A stretch of DNA of 64,000 nucleotides from an uncultured Bacteroidales bacterium (GTDB taxonomy: Bacteria > Bacteroidota > Bacteroidia > Bacteroidales > Paludibacteraceae): positions 44,660 to 108,659 of the forward strand of contig CADCBB010000014.1 in NCBI GenBank assembly GCA_902799555.1, in the 5' to 3' direction. The notes below the pieces were generated by a model. It did not search any database. It worked only from the letters and a program-made list of their open reading frames with translations, and was not told the DNA's origin. The number at the start of each line of letters is the position of its first letter. Position 1 is the stretch's first letter. Shown here one piece after another: positions 35,401 through 44,091 of this stretch. Position numbers and translations under genes: made by a program.

Positions 35401-38400
35401 GGTCTCTGGTAATCAAATTAGGAGAAGTGGCAAGTTATAACTTATCCATGAACTCAGCAGAGTTTGTATTGCCTCTTACGCATAATATGAAGATACATCT
35501 GTTATCGGGCGAGATGGACTTTACGCAGAATACTGAGTTGCTTCCTGGTGCAGAAGTGGAGGTGGATAAGGAAGCTGTGGTCTCTATTTATACTGACTAC
35601 GACTATACAGATCCTGAGCATCCGGTTAAAAATGAATATACAGGTTCGCTCTATATCTACGATGCTGATCAATGGGACGAATATGCAATGGGAGCAAAGG
35701 CACGAGCATTGAAGTATTCGCCGACTATTGGAGGTCAACCGAGCGTGCGTGATTTGGAGAATCTGCCGGATGCAAGTATCAACGTACATGGTACTTTTGA
35801 TACGAATGACGGATATATCTTTACAACCGGAGAAGGCGCAAATATCCATTCTACAAATGAAGATGCCGGCACATTTACCTTTACACGAGCAGCTAAATCG
35901 GCTGAATATGTAGAGTATATTTGGCAAGTCAAGGGAGCGCGCAATGCGATAGCAGAAACAGATGGTGCTAATGGGTATCATAAAGCGGCATGTGCGTCTG
36001 CGCAGTTGAAGAACGGTGTAGGTGCAGAGCATGCCTATGCTGCAACAGCTGAGACAGCGGCTGGAAGATCTTACTGCTATATCAACAATGAGTGGACTTT
36101 GATGCAGGTAGATGAGGATAATCCGTGCTTTATGAAGGATAATTACGGAAGATTCTATGCGAAGCCAGCGGATTACGTCGCTATTCAAGCAACAAAAACA
36201 GGAACCGTTATTTCCGGTAATAGCGATCATACATTTAGCGATGCTGCCGGAAAGGGAAGATTGTTCATCTTGATGGATAACTGCCAATGGTGGGAGGTTG
36301 AACTAGAGGATGGTTATTATCATTGTGTGCATCAGGATAATGATACCTATTATTGGTGGAATCCTGAAAAGAAGATGCTCTTTGACGAAAATGATGATTT
36401 AATCGGTTATGAAGGAGGATGGGATGAGAAACGATTCACCATCACATGGAAGAACTGGGACGGAAGCATTATTCAAACGACTGATAAAGAAGGACATTTG
36501 GTAGATTCTTATTCCGTCACTTATGGTACAATGGCTGAATTCCTCGGTACCAACCCGACGCGTGAGGCAAATGTGGATTATACATACGATTTCACCGGCT
36601 GGAGTCCTACGCTCGGTCCTGTGACGCAAGATGTTACATATACAGCAACATACAAAGAAAAACAGCGTAAATATACGATTATCTTCTGCGAGGAAGGTGG
36701 TACGGAAATTGAACGCCATTTCTTGGTGCGTGACGAAGTGCCGGTATGTAACAATGTCCCCACTAAGACCGGACATATCCTCAAATGGAATCCGTCTGTT
36801 GGTCCTGTAACCGGAGATCAAACCTATGAGGCGACATGGTTGGATGAGCCGCCTACGAAATTTGATATCACGTTTAGAAATTATGACGGCGCACTCTTGA
36901 AACAAGAGGATGGTACTACGGATGCTGTTTATACTGTCAATAAGGATGAAATGCCGGCATATGACGGAGCAGAGCCCACAAAACCGGCAACGAGCGAGTT
37001 TACCTATTCTTTCACCGGTTGGCAACCTGCTTTGGTAGCAGCTACCGAGGATGCAACGTATGTGGCTCAGTTTGCCGAGGTGGCTAAGAAATATACCGTT
37101 ATCTTCCAAAATGAGGACGGTAGCGAGATAGAGCGTCATGACTATGCGTATGGTGAAACACCGGTTTGCTCCGCTACTCCGACCAAAGCGAATACGGCAG
37201 AGTTTACCTATTCATTTGCATGGACACCGCAAATTCAAACAGTTCAGGCAGCAGCTACCTATCAGGCTGTCTTCACGCCGACAACGAACAAATACACTGT
37301 TACACTGCAATGTAACCTCCCTGGTCAATGCTCGCTCACGGGTGCAGGTATCTATGATTACGGTACAAGCGTCAGTATTGTTGCTACTCCGGCTGAGGGC
37401 TATGAGTTTGTAAAATGGCAGGAACGCGCTGGTGGTGCAAACCTCGGTTCGGTGACCATAAACGGCGACATCACGTTAACAGCAGTTGTTAAGGAATCGG
37501 CTAAAGAGGATCCGGAGAACCTGACGGTTGGTATTAATGGCTCGCAAACTGTAGCGTCTGCAACCGACTATATGGATGTAACACTTACTTCTGATGGAGT
37601 AGCGCATTCTGGTCAAATTATCAATGCGAATAATATTACGCTCTATGGTAATGCAGACTTCGTTCTGAGTAAAGATTTCGCAAGCCGCACATGGTACTGC
37701 GTAGCTGTTCCTTGGCGCGTTGAGGCGAATGGTGGTATCTATCTTAACGGATCCTCGACACCGGCTGTACTGGGTACTGACATCGAGATCTGCTATTACG
37801 ACGGTGCTGTACGTGCTGCGCAGGGTAAGGTTCCCGCTTGCTGGGTATATATGAAGAACCTCAGCACGAAGAAGATCTTGGAGCCGGGTAAGGCTTATAT
37901 GATCGCATTGCTGAGAACGTCGGCAAATCAGATAACTTTCCGCAAGAAAGTACAAGAACCGCTGCTTACTACCGGAACGAGTGTACAAGCATATCCGTCC
38001 GCAACGGCTACCGATGCTAACTGGAATGCAATTGCTAACCCGTCGCTCTTCCATGCGTATGTTAATGCCGGATCGGATGGAGCTCAGGCTCAGCGTTATA
38101 ACTCGGCTGATGATAGTTACGATTGGTTCGATTTGGACGATCATAAACTGGTAGTCGGCGAGCCGATCTATGTACAGGCTCCGGCGGCTAAGTCTATCGT
38201 GGTTGCTAATGGTGCTTCCTATGCTCCGGTACGCCGTGCGAAAGCACAGGCTATTCCAGCCAAGTATGAGGTCAGCGTTAAGGCTGCAGGTGCAACCAAG
38301 TATGCCGATCACTTGAGTGTCGCGCTTAATGAAGATAAAGAGACTGACGAATATATCATTGGTCAGGACCTCGTGAAGTTTGGAGTTAGTGCGAAGGTTG

Positions 38401-38807
38401 CACAGATGTGGATTGATCGCTATGAAGCGAGACTCTGCGTCAATGCAGTAGTTCCTGAGGATGAAGCAACGACCTTCCCGATGTCTATCTTCGTGCCGAA
38501 GGATGGTAACTATACCATCGCTATCGAGCGTGAGAATGCGGCAGGGGATTATAATCTCTATCTTACCTACAACGGTGAGGCAATCTGGAACCTCAGCGAG
38601 GGTGCTTATGTGGCTAACCTTAACAAGGGTACCGATGCTAACTATGGTCTGCGTATCAGCGCGAAAGTGCCGCAGATTCATACCGGTGTGGATGAGGCAG
38701 TAGTGGATAGCAAAGAGGCTACGGCTATCAAGGTGCTCATCAATAATCAAGTCTTCATTATCCGTGGTGATAAGGTTTATTCTATCGATGGTCAACTCGT
38801 AAAATAA
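32409..38807 (+). CDS. Giant secreted adhesin with parallel-beta-helix-like and InlB-type repeats
   Basis: About 2132 residues. Start at 32409 gives a clear signal peptide (KLFFKLSMLLLVLTMSVNA). Nucleotides 33.3-34.6 kb encode repeats such as VLAGTLVLDGGTITAKN and INGGTVTSHAG, typical of parallel beta-helix surface proteins. 36.4-37.3 kb encodes at least four InlB B-type (Listeria-Bacteroides) beta-grasp repeats, e.g. DFTGWSPTLGPVTQDVTYTATY and SFTGWQPALVAATEDATYVAQF. The C-terminus (VLINNQVFIIRGDKVYSIDGQLVK) resembles a type IX sorting tail. Likely surface-displayed; ligand unknown. A 50-residue peptide gene follows after 12 nt. Confidence 0.8.
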   Translation: MIKMRKLFFKLSMLLLVLTMSVNAAELPGPYIGMMRGISSTTSGGTGKVFLLNQAENEAIGGAYSNLNWAAWSEEADEWNPESSNVSYEGSIASVPGVPEFQTRFYAYAKADDGSYFTGWSYYDGGTDLGINKYLYQSVDPSTVAGANNDDYSKAKKYTLYATFAPVRVTNYSVSGTVNVPADEVEPGFVQGNGTVIFDVDGEDVDKNDFYAPEVYVEYPAYSVTIAFFGLPILPAGFAVTYEGGNRYPDEDWRYEAGKVIADMHLKVPSGLFAAGDFLKGKVVLRSKAGSAVTAPFYIRYADTEENEASVTIGEEETKYATLAEAASVANANAGCMLKLLKDVEVTSTITLSNTMDVDLNGFVLKSTNGSTPLTIDAAGKTITIVPNNYGGQVLATSSSASVKAVEVLAGTLVLDGGTITAKNTKPIPNPSVDAVTPTANAIFVADGATLKVNEATIQADASTINAVGVWNEGATTINGGTVTSHAGMVFAIAAQAQTNTLTVNGGKLATVVDETGITASMSEQSTWSNSYAVYVKEDGTANIYGGVLHSTSTSTTNALAICAVGSQGTVYLGPNATAKGESLKENEYAFAVGMMTGTVTIDGAKLDATYMSAGRPAACPTVLKIKYDAIPEQFRPICQLDLNSCYIRENLYYMTIAVDNNGGFDEFKFDNSLVEDYSLTAYAVNASQKIYQEGYRYYLGSSEPVTIDAACHIGNMAYATLEEALDYANNNVDKKVLIIMDKDYTLPAGYYTLPSKAMLVIPRSDAQEADEEYVEKISDPDDSFASYVEPTVFRTLTLAEGVNFDVHGKIEASGMMYSSDGVYTGLPTGPYGHLVLNKGSKMTLQNGSELRVWGFVTGTGEIDARRGSVVRELFQMADWKGANFSKELIRNTIMGSGDKEAQYSMFPITQYYIQSVEAPVTYHPGARLTATAAVSVTFGVAFTATANDINVVGVSGVDQAIFLMGNEADAENTWVRKWYDAANDLQVYEVNNSAHIGSLVIKLGEVASYNLSMNSAEFVLPLTHNMKIHLLSGEMDFTQNTELLPGAEVEVDKEAVVSIYTDYDYTDPEHPVKNEYTGSLYIYDADQWDEYAMGAKARALKYSPTIGGQPSVRDLENLPDASINVHGTFDTNDGYIFTTGEGANIHSTNEDAGTFTFTRAAKSAEYVEYIWQVKGARNAIAETDGANGYHKAACASAQLKNGVGAEHAYAATAETAAGRSYCYINNEWTLMQVDEDNPCFMKDNYGRFYAKPADYVAIQATKTGTVISGNSDHTFSDAAGKGRLFILMDNCQWWEVELEDGYYHCVHQDNDTYYWWNPEKKMLFDENDDLIGYEGGWDEKRFTITWKNWDGSIIQTTDKEGHLVDSYSVTYGTMAEFLGTNPTREANVDYTYDFTGWSPTLGPVTQDVTYTATYKEKQRKYTIIFCEEGGTEIERHFLVRDEVPVCNNVPTKTGHILKWNPSVGPVTGDQTYEATWLDEPPTKFDITFRNYDGALLKQEDGTTDAVYTVNKDEMPAYDGAEPTKPATSEFTYSFTGWQPALVAATEDATYVAQFAEVAKKYTVIFQNEDGSEIERHDYAYGETPVCSATPTKANTAEFTYSFAWTPQIQTVQAAATYQAVFTPTTNKYTVTLQCNLPGQCSLTGAGIYDYGTSVSIVATPAEGYEFVKWQERAGGANLGSVTINGDITLTAVVKESAKEDPENLTVGINGSQTVASATDYMDVTLTSDGVAHSGQIINANNITLYGNADFVLSKDFASRTWYCVAVPWRVEANGGIYLNGSSTPAVLGTDIEICYYDGAVRAAQGKVPACWVYMKNLSTKKILEPGKAYMIALLRTSANQITFRKKVQEPLLTTGTSVQAYPSATATDANWNAIANPSLFHAYVNAGSDGAQAQRYNSADDSYDWFDLDDHKLVVGEPIYVQAPAAKSIVVANGASYAPVRRAKAQAIPAKYEVSVKAAGATKYADHLSVALNEDKETDEYIIGQDLVKFGVSAKVAQMWIDRYEARLCVNAVVPEDEATTFPMSIFVPKDGNYTIAIERENAAGDYNLYLTYNGEAIWNLSEGAYVANLNKGTDANYGLRISAKVPQIHTGVDEAVVDSKEATAIKVLINNQVFIIRGDKVYSIDGQLVK

Positions 38808-38819
38808 GGAGGAAGAATT

Positions 38820-38972
38820 ATGAAAACAAAAAAATATATGAAGCCTCTTATCGAGGTAACTGAGATTAGTGTAAACGGGGCTTTGATGTCCAGTCCGGTT
38901 GCTCCGGTGGATACACCAATGCCGGATCCGAGTCATCCCGGTGCACCGAAACGCCGCACACCGGTCTTCTAA
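38820..38972 (+). CDS. Small 50-residue peptide
   Basis: MKTKKYMKPLIEVTEISVNG, then ALMSSPVAPVDTPMPDPSHP and GAPKRRTPVF. A strong AGGAGG Shine-Dalgarno lies 8 nt upstream, unusual in this genome and good evidence that it is translated. The 'MK.KKY.KP..EV.E' opening followed by a Gly/Pro/Ser-rich tail is a recurring pattern in tiny Bacteroidales proteins of unknown role. No modification enzyme or transporter is nearby, so a peptide-natural-product role is not supported. Co-transcribed with the adhesin. Confidence 0.6.
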   Translation: MKTKKYMKPLIEVTEISVNGALMSSPVAPVDTPMPDPSHPGAPKRRTPVF

Positions 38973-38985
38973 TTGACGAAAATGC

Positions 38986-39035
38986 AAAAAATCGGCATAC
39001 AAACTTGCGTATGTCGATTTTTTGTTGTACCTTTG
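38986..39035 (+). promoter_or_regulatory. Fused terminator-promoter element, copy 3
   Basis: AAAAAATCG-G-CATAC pairs with GTATG-T-CGATTTTTT around loop AAACTTGC (38986-39023). The loop's CTTG (39004) and TACCTTTG (39028) form the promoter for the DUF4105 gene. Confidence 0.65.
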
Positions 39036-39043
39036 CACCGGAT

Positions 39044-40246
39044 ATGAAAAGATTAAATAGTATATTTTTATTACTTGCTTTCTTTACTGTAGTATGGGCG
39101 CAGGAGAAAGTACTTACGGTTGCGGAGCGGAATGCTGCGCAAGGGTTTAATGACACGATAGACCGTTTAGATCCGGATTTTGTGACAGTGAGTCTGTGTA
39201 TTGCCGATCCGACAACATATTCTCAAGATGCTTTAGGTACTTCCGGTCACGCTTTTCTAAGACTCCAATGTCGGACTTTCGGGTTGGATTATTGTTTTAC
39301 TTACGAAGGTGAGCGCGTGAATGACAATATGTATCGGTATCTGAGCGGAAAAACAAAGATGGGAATGTTCCGTTATCAGACAGATGGCTATTTGGAAGAT
39401 TATAGGAAATGGAATCGCTCTGTGCACGAATATCGATTGAATATGCCGCCGGAGGCAGAGCAGCGCCTGTGGGAAATTATGGATAACCATACTACCAATA
39501 AAATCTCATTGCGACATGATTTGAATAAATACGGCTGTGCCATCACAGTAGTAAGATATGTAAAGAAAGCACTTGACAAAGAGCCGATTGTTTATGCCTC
39601 CAACCCAGAAATGGAACATATGACACGTCGTGAAATTGGATATCGAGCATTGGAGAATAAGCCATGGTTGCGTTTATCCAACATGATATTTACGGATAAC
39701 AAAGCAGATAATGAATTTCCAATAGATGAGAAACTAATCATCCCCGCTGATTTGGCAGAGGTATGGCAACAGGCAACATTTAACGGGCAACCTTTCGCTA
39801 CCTATATGGGAGATATTGTTGAAGGAGCCCCAATGGATAATACGAAGCCCTGGTTTACGCCTATTTTTGCAGCGATCCTTGTACTTTTAATTACGATTGT
39901 TTTTGCTTTTACACGATATCCTTATTGGGATTGGATGATGTTGATAGGTCAAATGGTATATGGCATACATTTGCTTTTTCTTTGGATAATTATGCCTCAT
40001 TTCTCCGAATCAGCATATATGTTGATGGTGCTCTTTAATCCTTTGCCTTTGCTTCTATGGCGTTGGCATCGCTATTGGGCGCTTCCGTATGCTATTTTAC
40101 TTGCAACAGGTATCATCGTTCTTGCATGTTGGCCGCATATGCTTATTGACCCGGCATTCTTGGTGTTAGGAGTAGCCTATGTGATTCTTTTTGCTAAAGA
40201 TAGCATCAAACGATTCGTCACTTCTTTAATCACCTGTCATCAATGA
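39044..40246 (+). CDS. DUF4105 / Lnb-like periplasmic-membrane protein
   Basis: About 400 residues. Signal peptide (MKRLNSIFLLLAFFTVVWAQ), a periplasmic domain with the family motifs TSGHAFLRLQC, a central EYRLNMPP, and HDLNKYGCAITVVRYVKKAL (candidate His and Cys catalytic residues), then about five C-terminal membrane helices. DUF4105 is the domain of Lnb, which transfers an acyl chain within bacterial lipoproteins. Here Lnb-like acyl transfer is an inference. It is first in an apparent operon: its stop overlaps the next start (ATGA at 40243), linking it to a lipid-like pathway. ATG at 39044 chosen for signal peptide and promoter distance. Confidence 0.75.
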   Translation: MKRLNSIFLLLAFFTVVWAQEKVLTVAERNAAQGFNDTIDRLDPDFVTVSLCIADPTTYSQDALGTSGHAFLRLQCRTFGLDYCFTYEGERVNDNMYRYLSGKTKMGMFRYQTDGYLEDYRKWNRSVHEYRLNMPPEAEQRLWEIMDNHTTNKISLRHDLNKYGCAITVVRYVKKALDKEPIVYASNPEMEHMTRREIGYRALENKPWLRLSNMIFTDNKADNEFPIDEKLIIPADLAEVWQQATFNGQPFATYMGDIVEGAPMDNTKPWFTPIFAAILVLLITIVFAFTRYPYWDWMMLIGQMVYGIHLLFLWIIMPHFSESAYMLMVLFNPLPLLLWRWHRYWALPYAILLATGIIVLACWPHMLIDPAFLVLGVAYVILFAKDSIKRFVTSLITCHQ

Positions 40247-41388
40247 CCCAACGTCAATCCAAATATCCATTGCTTCCATATTCCCAACTCGTATATGATA
40301 GTACGCGATGGATGCCTCGTGTGTATTGGTTTGAGATGAAATGGCGATGGCCAAATGGCGCATCACAGGAAGAGCGTTTACGACAAGCAGTGCGCTCTGC
40401 TATAGATAACCATCCGATTTTGCGTTCAAGAATAGATAGGCATGGTATGCAGCGGGATAGTCAATTAGACGATGTATTGCATGGTCAGTATCATGATGTG
40501 CGGATGTGGAAATCCGGGAACGATGTATACGGTGATGCTAAATGGAGTAGATTATTGGGGGATGCGCGAAGCGAACAGATTGTATTTGAAGATTTCTTTC
40601 GGGCATATAGAGGAGAATCATTGGAACCTGATGATTATTGGGGATATGTTGTGCGTTATGAACAGCACAAATCAGAGCCACACTACGTAGCATGTCGAGA
40701 GTGGTTAGAACATGAGTTCTCGGATGAAAATGTCCCTGTTCGTCCAACGATAGATCGTAGATGGTTGACGACGATTCTTCCGATGAAACCAGGACTCTTT
40801 GTGGTGGATTACTCAGATTTACAACTTCAAATACAGTCTTTAGCAAAGAATTATTATATTCCATTGGACGGAATTTTTGCATCATGTGTTGCTCTTGCTA
40901 TAGCAGAATACTGTGGCACGGACGAAGCAGCGCTCACGTGGGCGTATGAAGGACGTGAACAACCGGAAGAACAACGTATCGTTGGTAGCCTTCATCGTGA
41001 TATTCCCTTCCATATTCGAAGATCGAAAATCGAGAATCAAGAATCGGTCATTCGCGAAGCTCGCAATCAAATCCGCTCTGGAATAGCGCATAGCGATTAT
41101 CCTTTTACACTTACATCCCCATATTCTAAACGGTGGAACTATGCTGTCAATGTGCTACACATGCTTAATAATGAAGAGATAGAAAAATCTATTCCTTTTC
41201 CTGTTGAAATATTACCTGCATCTCCACAGAAATATGCGTATGCATTATTGGACGTTGAGATTCATGAAAAAGCAGAATCGTTTCAATTGGTCTATCGCTA
41301 TTCCGCTACCCATTATAAACCTGAATCCATACGTCGCTTTGCAGCTTTAGTCAGAAAATATATTGAATGGCTTATAGAAAGTGAATAG
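40243..41388 (+). CDS. Stand-alone condensation-domain-like acyltransferase
   Basis: 381 residues with the overall pattern of NRPS condensation-domain / alcohol acyltransferase enzymes: N-terminal RLRQAVRSAIDNHPILRSRID, central ADDYWGY-like region (EPDDYWGYVVRYE), and C-terminal EEQRIVGSLHRDIPFHI and YALLDVEIHEKAESFQLVYRYSATHYKPESIRRF. The usual HHxxxDG catalytic motif is not visible; the matching place reads SRLLGDARSEQ. The enzyme may be inactive or use another residue. A short AT-rich repeat islet encodes RRSKIENQESV near 41013-41047. Overlaps neighbours on both sides, so clearly part of an operon. Confidence 0.65.
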   Translation: MTQRQSKYPLLPYSQLVYDSTRWMPRVYWFEMKWRWPNGASQEERLRQAVRSAIDNHPILRSRIDRHGMQRDSQLDDVLHGQYHDVRMWKSGNDVYGDAKWSRLLGDARSEQIVFEDFFRAYRGESLEPDDYWGYVVRYEQHKSEPHYVACREWLEHEFSDENVPVRPTIDRRWLTTILPMKPGLFVVDYSDLQLQIQSLAKNYYIPLDGIFASCVALAIAEYCGTDEAALTWAYEGREQPEEQRIVGSLHRDIPFHIRRSKIENQESVIREARNQIRSGIAHSDYPFTLTSPYSKRWNYAVNVLHMLNNEEIEKSIPFPVEILPASPQKYAYALLDVEIHEKAESFQLVYRYSATHYKPESIRRFAALVRKYIEWLIESE

Positions 41389-42424
41389 TGAAGAGTTAAT
41401 AGTGAATGGTGAGTTGCGCGCTTTGTTGGAGCAGCGTCTGCAACAAGCGGCTGTCGAGAATCCGCATAAGGAGACCAATCCAGTGCGGACGATAGAGGAT
41501 TGGTGCGCATATGTGGAGCGCTTTGCCCATCAGATGCCTTGGCAGACAATGGATATTGGCGAGGATGCTTCTTTCTTCCGGCGCATTGACCAGAATATCG
41601 GGTATTTCTATTTCCTTTTGGGCGACTTGCAGTACGAACTTCGTATAGCGCAATGGCTCAAGGAATACAATATCGCATGGGGCGAATGGCTCAGTAGTCC
41701 GGAGAGTTGGAATGAGGACTATTACAAACTCGCCCTCTCCGATCCGCTTTTCGAACTAGCTACCGACCGCTACGAATCGCCTGATAACTGGCATAGTTGG
41801 AATGACTTTTTTGCCCGCAGGCTCAATTCCAAATTTCAAATTTCAAATTTCAAATTTATTGCTCCGTGCGACGGAGCGATTATGTCCGCTCCCGTCAAGA
41901 CAGCGACGATAGCTAACTGGCTTGACCTATTGGGCGATAGCGCCTATCGTGACACATTCGCCGGTGGCGAGACGATGCATATCGTCCTGGATGTCTTTGA
42001 TTATCATCGCTTCCATATGCCATGCGATGGTGCGGTGCTGGAATGTCGCACGATTCAAGGAATTCACGCGGGAGGCGGAGATATCATCTGGGACGAACAG
42101 CAGGGTAGGTATCGTTATGTGCAGTGCGGTGTAACGGATTTCCAGATGTTGGAGACCCGCGGAGTCCTTATTATAGATACGCGCGCGTACGGGAAGATAG
42201 CCGTCGTCCCCGTCGGTGTTCAGCAGGTTAGTTCCGTTCAATGGACCTTTACCAATGAACAATTTACAATGAACAAAGAACAATCCTTACTCATGCTCCG
42301 TCAAGGAGATGAGTTGGGTATGTTTCTATTCGGAGGCAGCGATGTCGTTCTCTTCTTCGAACCCGGTCGTGCGCCCAAGATTACCCCTAAAAACATCAAA
42401 GTAGGAGACCCTTTGATCGAATGA
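41381..42424 (+). CDS. Phosphatidylserine decarboxylase homologue with repeat-derived inserts
   Basis: 347 residues from a GTG that overlaps the previous gene. N-terminal helical part, WHSWNDFFARRL motif, a PCDGAIMSAP segment, VFDYHRFHMPCDG (family metal/active-site His region), and FLFGGSDVVLFF with the Ser (Ser320) at which this family self-cleaves to form its pyruvoyl cofactor; GGS replaces the usual LGST. So activity is plausible, on a serine-type headgroup. Two AT-rich repeat islets are inserted in frame: NSKFQISNFKF (~148-158) and NEQFTMNKEQ (~291-300). The start itself is also repeat-like (GTGAATAGTGAAGAG). Confidence 0.75.
   Translation: MNSEELIVNGELRALLEQRLQQAAVENPHKETNPVRTIEDWCAYVERFAHQMPWQTMDIGEDASFFRRIDQNIGYFYFLLGDLQYELRIAQWLKEYNIAWGEWLSSPESWNEDYYKLALSDPLFELATDRYESPDNWHSWNDFFARRLNSKFQISNFKFIAPCDGAIMSAPVKTATIANWLDLLGDSAYRDTFAGGETMHIVLDVFDYHRFHMPCDGAVLECRTIQGIHAGGGDIIWDEQQGRYRYVQCGVTDFQMLETRGVLIIDTRAYGKIAVVPVGVQQVSSVQWTFTNEQFTMNKEQSLLMLRQGDELGMFLFGGSDVVLFFEPGRAPKITPKNIKVGDPLIE
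41824..41858. repeat. Repeat islet inside the decarboxylase gene
   Basis: Four near-perfect AAATTTC / CAAATTT units, 7-9-nt period, in frame and coding for SKFQISNFKF. Confidence 0.8.
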
Positions 42425-42455
42425 AAATCCGTTAGATCCGTGGGAGAATTAGTCA
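42424..42455. repeat. Interspersed intergenic repeat, third copy
   Basis: AAAATCCGTTAGATCCGTGG followed by GAGAATTAGTCAAAA; related to copies near 30450 and 32190. Confidence 0.55.
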
Positions 42456-42511
42456 AAAATCGCCCAAAAATCTCAAAAAATCCATAAAAATACAAAAAAA
42501 TCTGACTAAAA

Positions 42512-42543
42512 CTTGTGTAAGTCAAAAAAAATCCGTAACTTTG
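42512..42543 (+). promoter_or_regulatory. Bacteroidetes-type promoter before the Fic gene
   Basis: CTTG at 42512 and TAACTTTG at 42536; leader of ~15 nt. It may also drive the downstream biosynthetic genes, which have no separate promoter. Confidence 0.65.
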
Positions 42544-42561
42544 CAGCAAAATTGAGAGATC

Positions 42562-44076
42562 ATGGAAAAAAATCCTACGGATTTAGCTTATCAGATACTG
42601 CGGGAAGTGGTGTTTGCCGGTGAAGATAAGAAGTCTTCGGCTGCGATATCGAAGTTATTGGATCTGGGCAAGATTCGGCGTATTGCTCCGAAGATCTACA
42701 CGACGAACTTTGAAGCACAGGATGCGGACATCGTCAAGCGCAATCTGTTCCCCATCATCGGAAGGCTGTATCCCGGTGCGATACTGAGTCATCGTACGGC
42801 TTTCGAGTGCAAGCCAACGAGTCAAGGGGATATCTATCTGACGTACAAATACACGCGCAAGGTAAGTCTGCCTGGGATCACAGTGCATCTGTTGGAAGGT
42901 CCGAAAGTGGATGAGCGGGATATACCGTTTGTGGATGGGTTATACATGGCTCATCAGGCTCGTGCCTATCTGGAGAACATGCAGGTGTCGAAGCAAAGCA
43001 AGGGTGCGGAGAAATGCCTGAGTCAGCGCGTGATTGAGGAAAAGCTGGAGAAGATGGTGCGTGTGAACGGAGAAGAGGCGCTGAACAAGTTACGCGACGA
43101 GGCACGTGCCACAGCCGGGCGACTGGGGATGGAACGCGAGATGGAGCGGTTGAATCAGTTGATCAGTGCGATACTGAGTACGCACAGTTCGTCGATCCTG
43201 CAATCGCCATTGACGCTGGCTAGAGCGATGGGTGATCCGTACGATGCGGAAAGGATGGACCTGCTGCAGAATGCGTTTGCGAGTTTGGCGAATCATGAGT
43301 TCCGCAACGTGGAGAATAAGCAATGGGAGGACCGGGAGTTCCGGAACTTTGCGTTCTTTGAGAGTTATTTCTCGAACTACATCGAAGGGACGGAGTTTTC
43401 GATAGAGGATGCGCATACCATCATCTCGACGGGACGTCCGTTGCCGATGCGCAATGATGATTCGCATGATGTGCTGGGGACGTATGCGATAGTGTCGAAC
43501 AAAGTGGAGATGCAGCGTGTGCCCGGGAGTGCGGAAGAGTTTATCCGGATGCTTCAGGCGCGACATGCGGTGCTACTGGAGGCACGAACGGCTAAGAGTC
43601 CGGGGCAATTCAAGATGCAGAATAATCATGCGGGAGAGACGTATTTCGTAGATTATCAGTATGTTCGCGGGACGCTGTTGAAGGCGTTTGGCTTGTATAA
43701 CGCGTTGCAACATCCGTTGGCAAGGGCGATAATGATGCATCTGATTGTGGCTGAAGTGCATCCGTTCAACGATGGGAATGGACGTATGTCGCGAGTGATG
43801 ATGAATGCGGAGTTGGTGAGCGCGAGACAGTCTAAAGTGCTGATACCGAACGTGTTCCGTGACGATTATATATTGGCGCTGAAGAAATTCAGCCATCAGC
43901 GGGACGTGTCGACACTGGTGCAAGTGGTGGAAAAGATGCAAGGTTACGCGGCTCGGATACCGTGCGAGAGTTATGAGACTGCGCATGCGTATCTGGAGGC
44001 GACGAATGCGTATATGGATCCGGATGAGGCGCGGATCATTTTGGATCTCCCTAATTCCCTAATCGAAAATCAATAA
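42562..44076 (+). CDS. Fic-family AMP transferase with N-terminal AbiEi-like winged helix
   Basis: 504 residues. Residues ~1-130 look like the winged-helix N-terminus of AbiEi-type antitoxins (ILREVVFAGEDKKSSAAISKLLDLGKIRRIAPKIYTTN). The Fic core follows with the complete motif HPFNDGNGRMSR (from His400), so AMP transfer from ATP to a protein hydroxyl is expected. An inhibitory helix motif SNYIEG (~271) lies before the core, as in class II Fic proteins that keep themselves off. The C-terminal tail SLIENQ is encoded by a repeat islet. Inserted between biosynthetic genes, it is separated by only 15 nt from the ketoreductase gene. Confidence 0.85.
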   Translation: MEKNPTDLAYQILREVVFAGEDKKSSAAISKLLDLGKIRRIAPKIYTTNFEAQDADIVKRNLFPIIGRLYPGAILSHRTAFECKPTSQGDIYLTYKYTRKVSLPGITVHLLEGPKVDERDIPFVDGLYMAHQARAYLENMQVSKQSKGAEKCLSQRVIEEKLEKMVRVNGEEALNKLRDEARATAGRLGMEREMERLNQLISAILSTHSSSILQSPLTLARAMGDPYDAERMDLLQNAFASLANHEFRNVENKQWEDREFRNFAFFESYFSNYIEGTEFSIEDAHTIISTGRPLPMRNDDSHDVLGTYAIVSNKVEMQRVPGSAEEFIRMLQARHAVLLEARTAKSPGQFKMQNNHAGETYFVDYQYVRGTLLKAFGLYNALQHPLARAIMMHLIVAEVHPFNDGNGRMSRVMMNAELVSARQSKVLIPNVFRDDYILALKKFSHQRDVSTLVQVVEKMQGYAARIPCESYETAHAYLEATNAYMDPDEARIILDLPNSLIENQ

Positions 44077-44091
44077 TCGTTAATCGAATAT

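Noticed and set aside
38820-38972. Precursor of a ribosomally made natural product
   Set aside because: No modifying enzyme, peptidase or exporter nearby; the N-terminal pattern is common in small Bacteroidales proteins.
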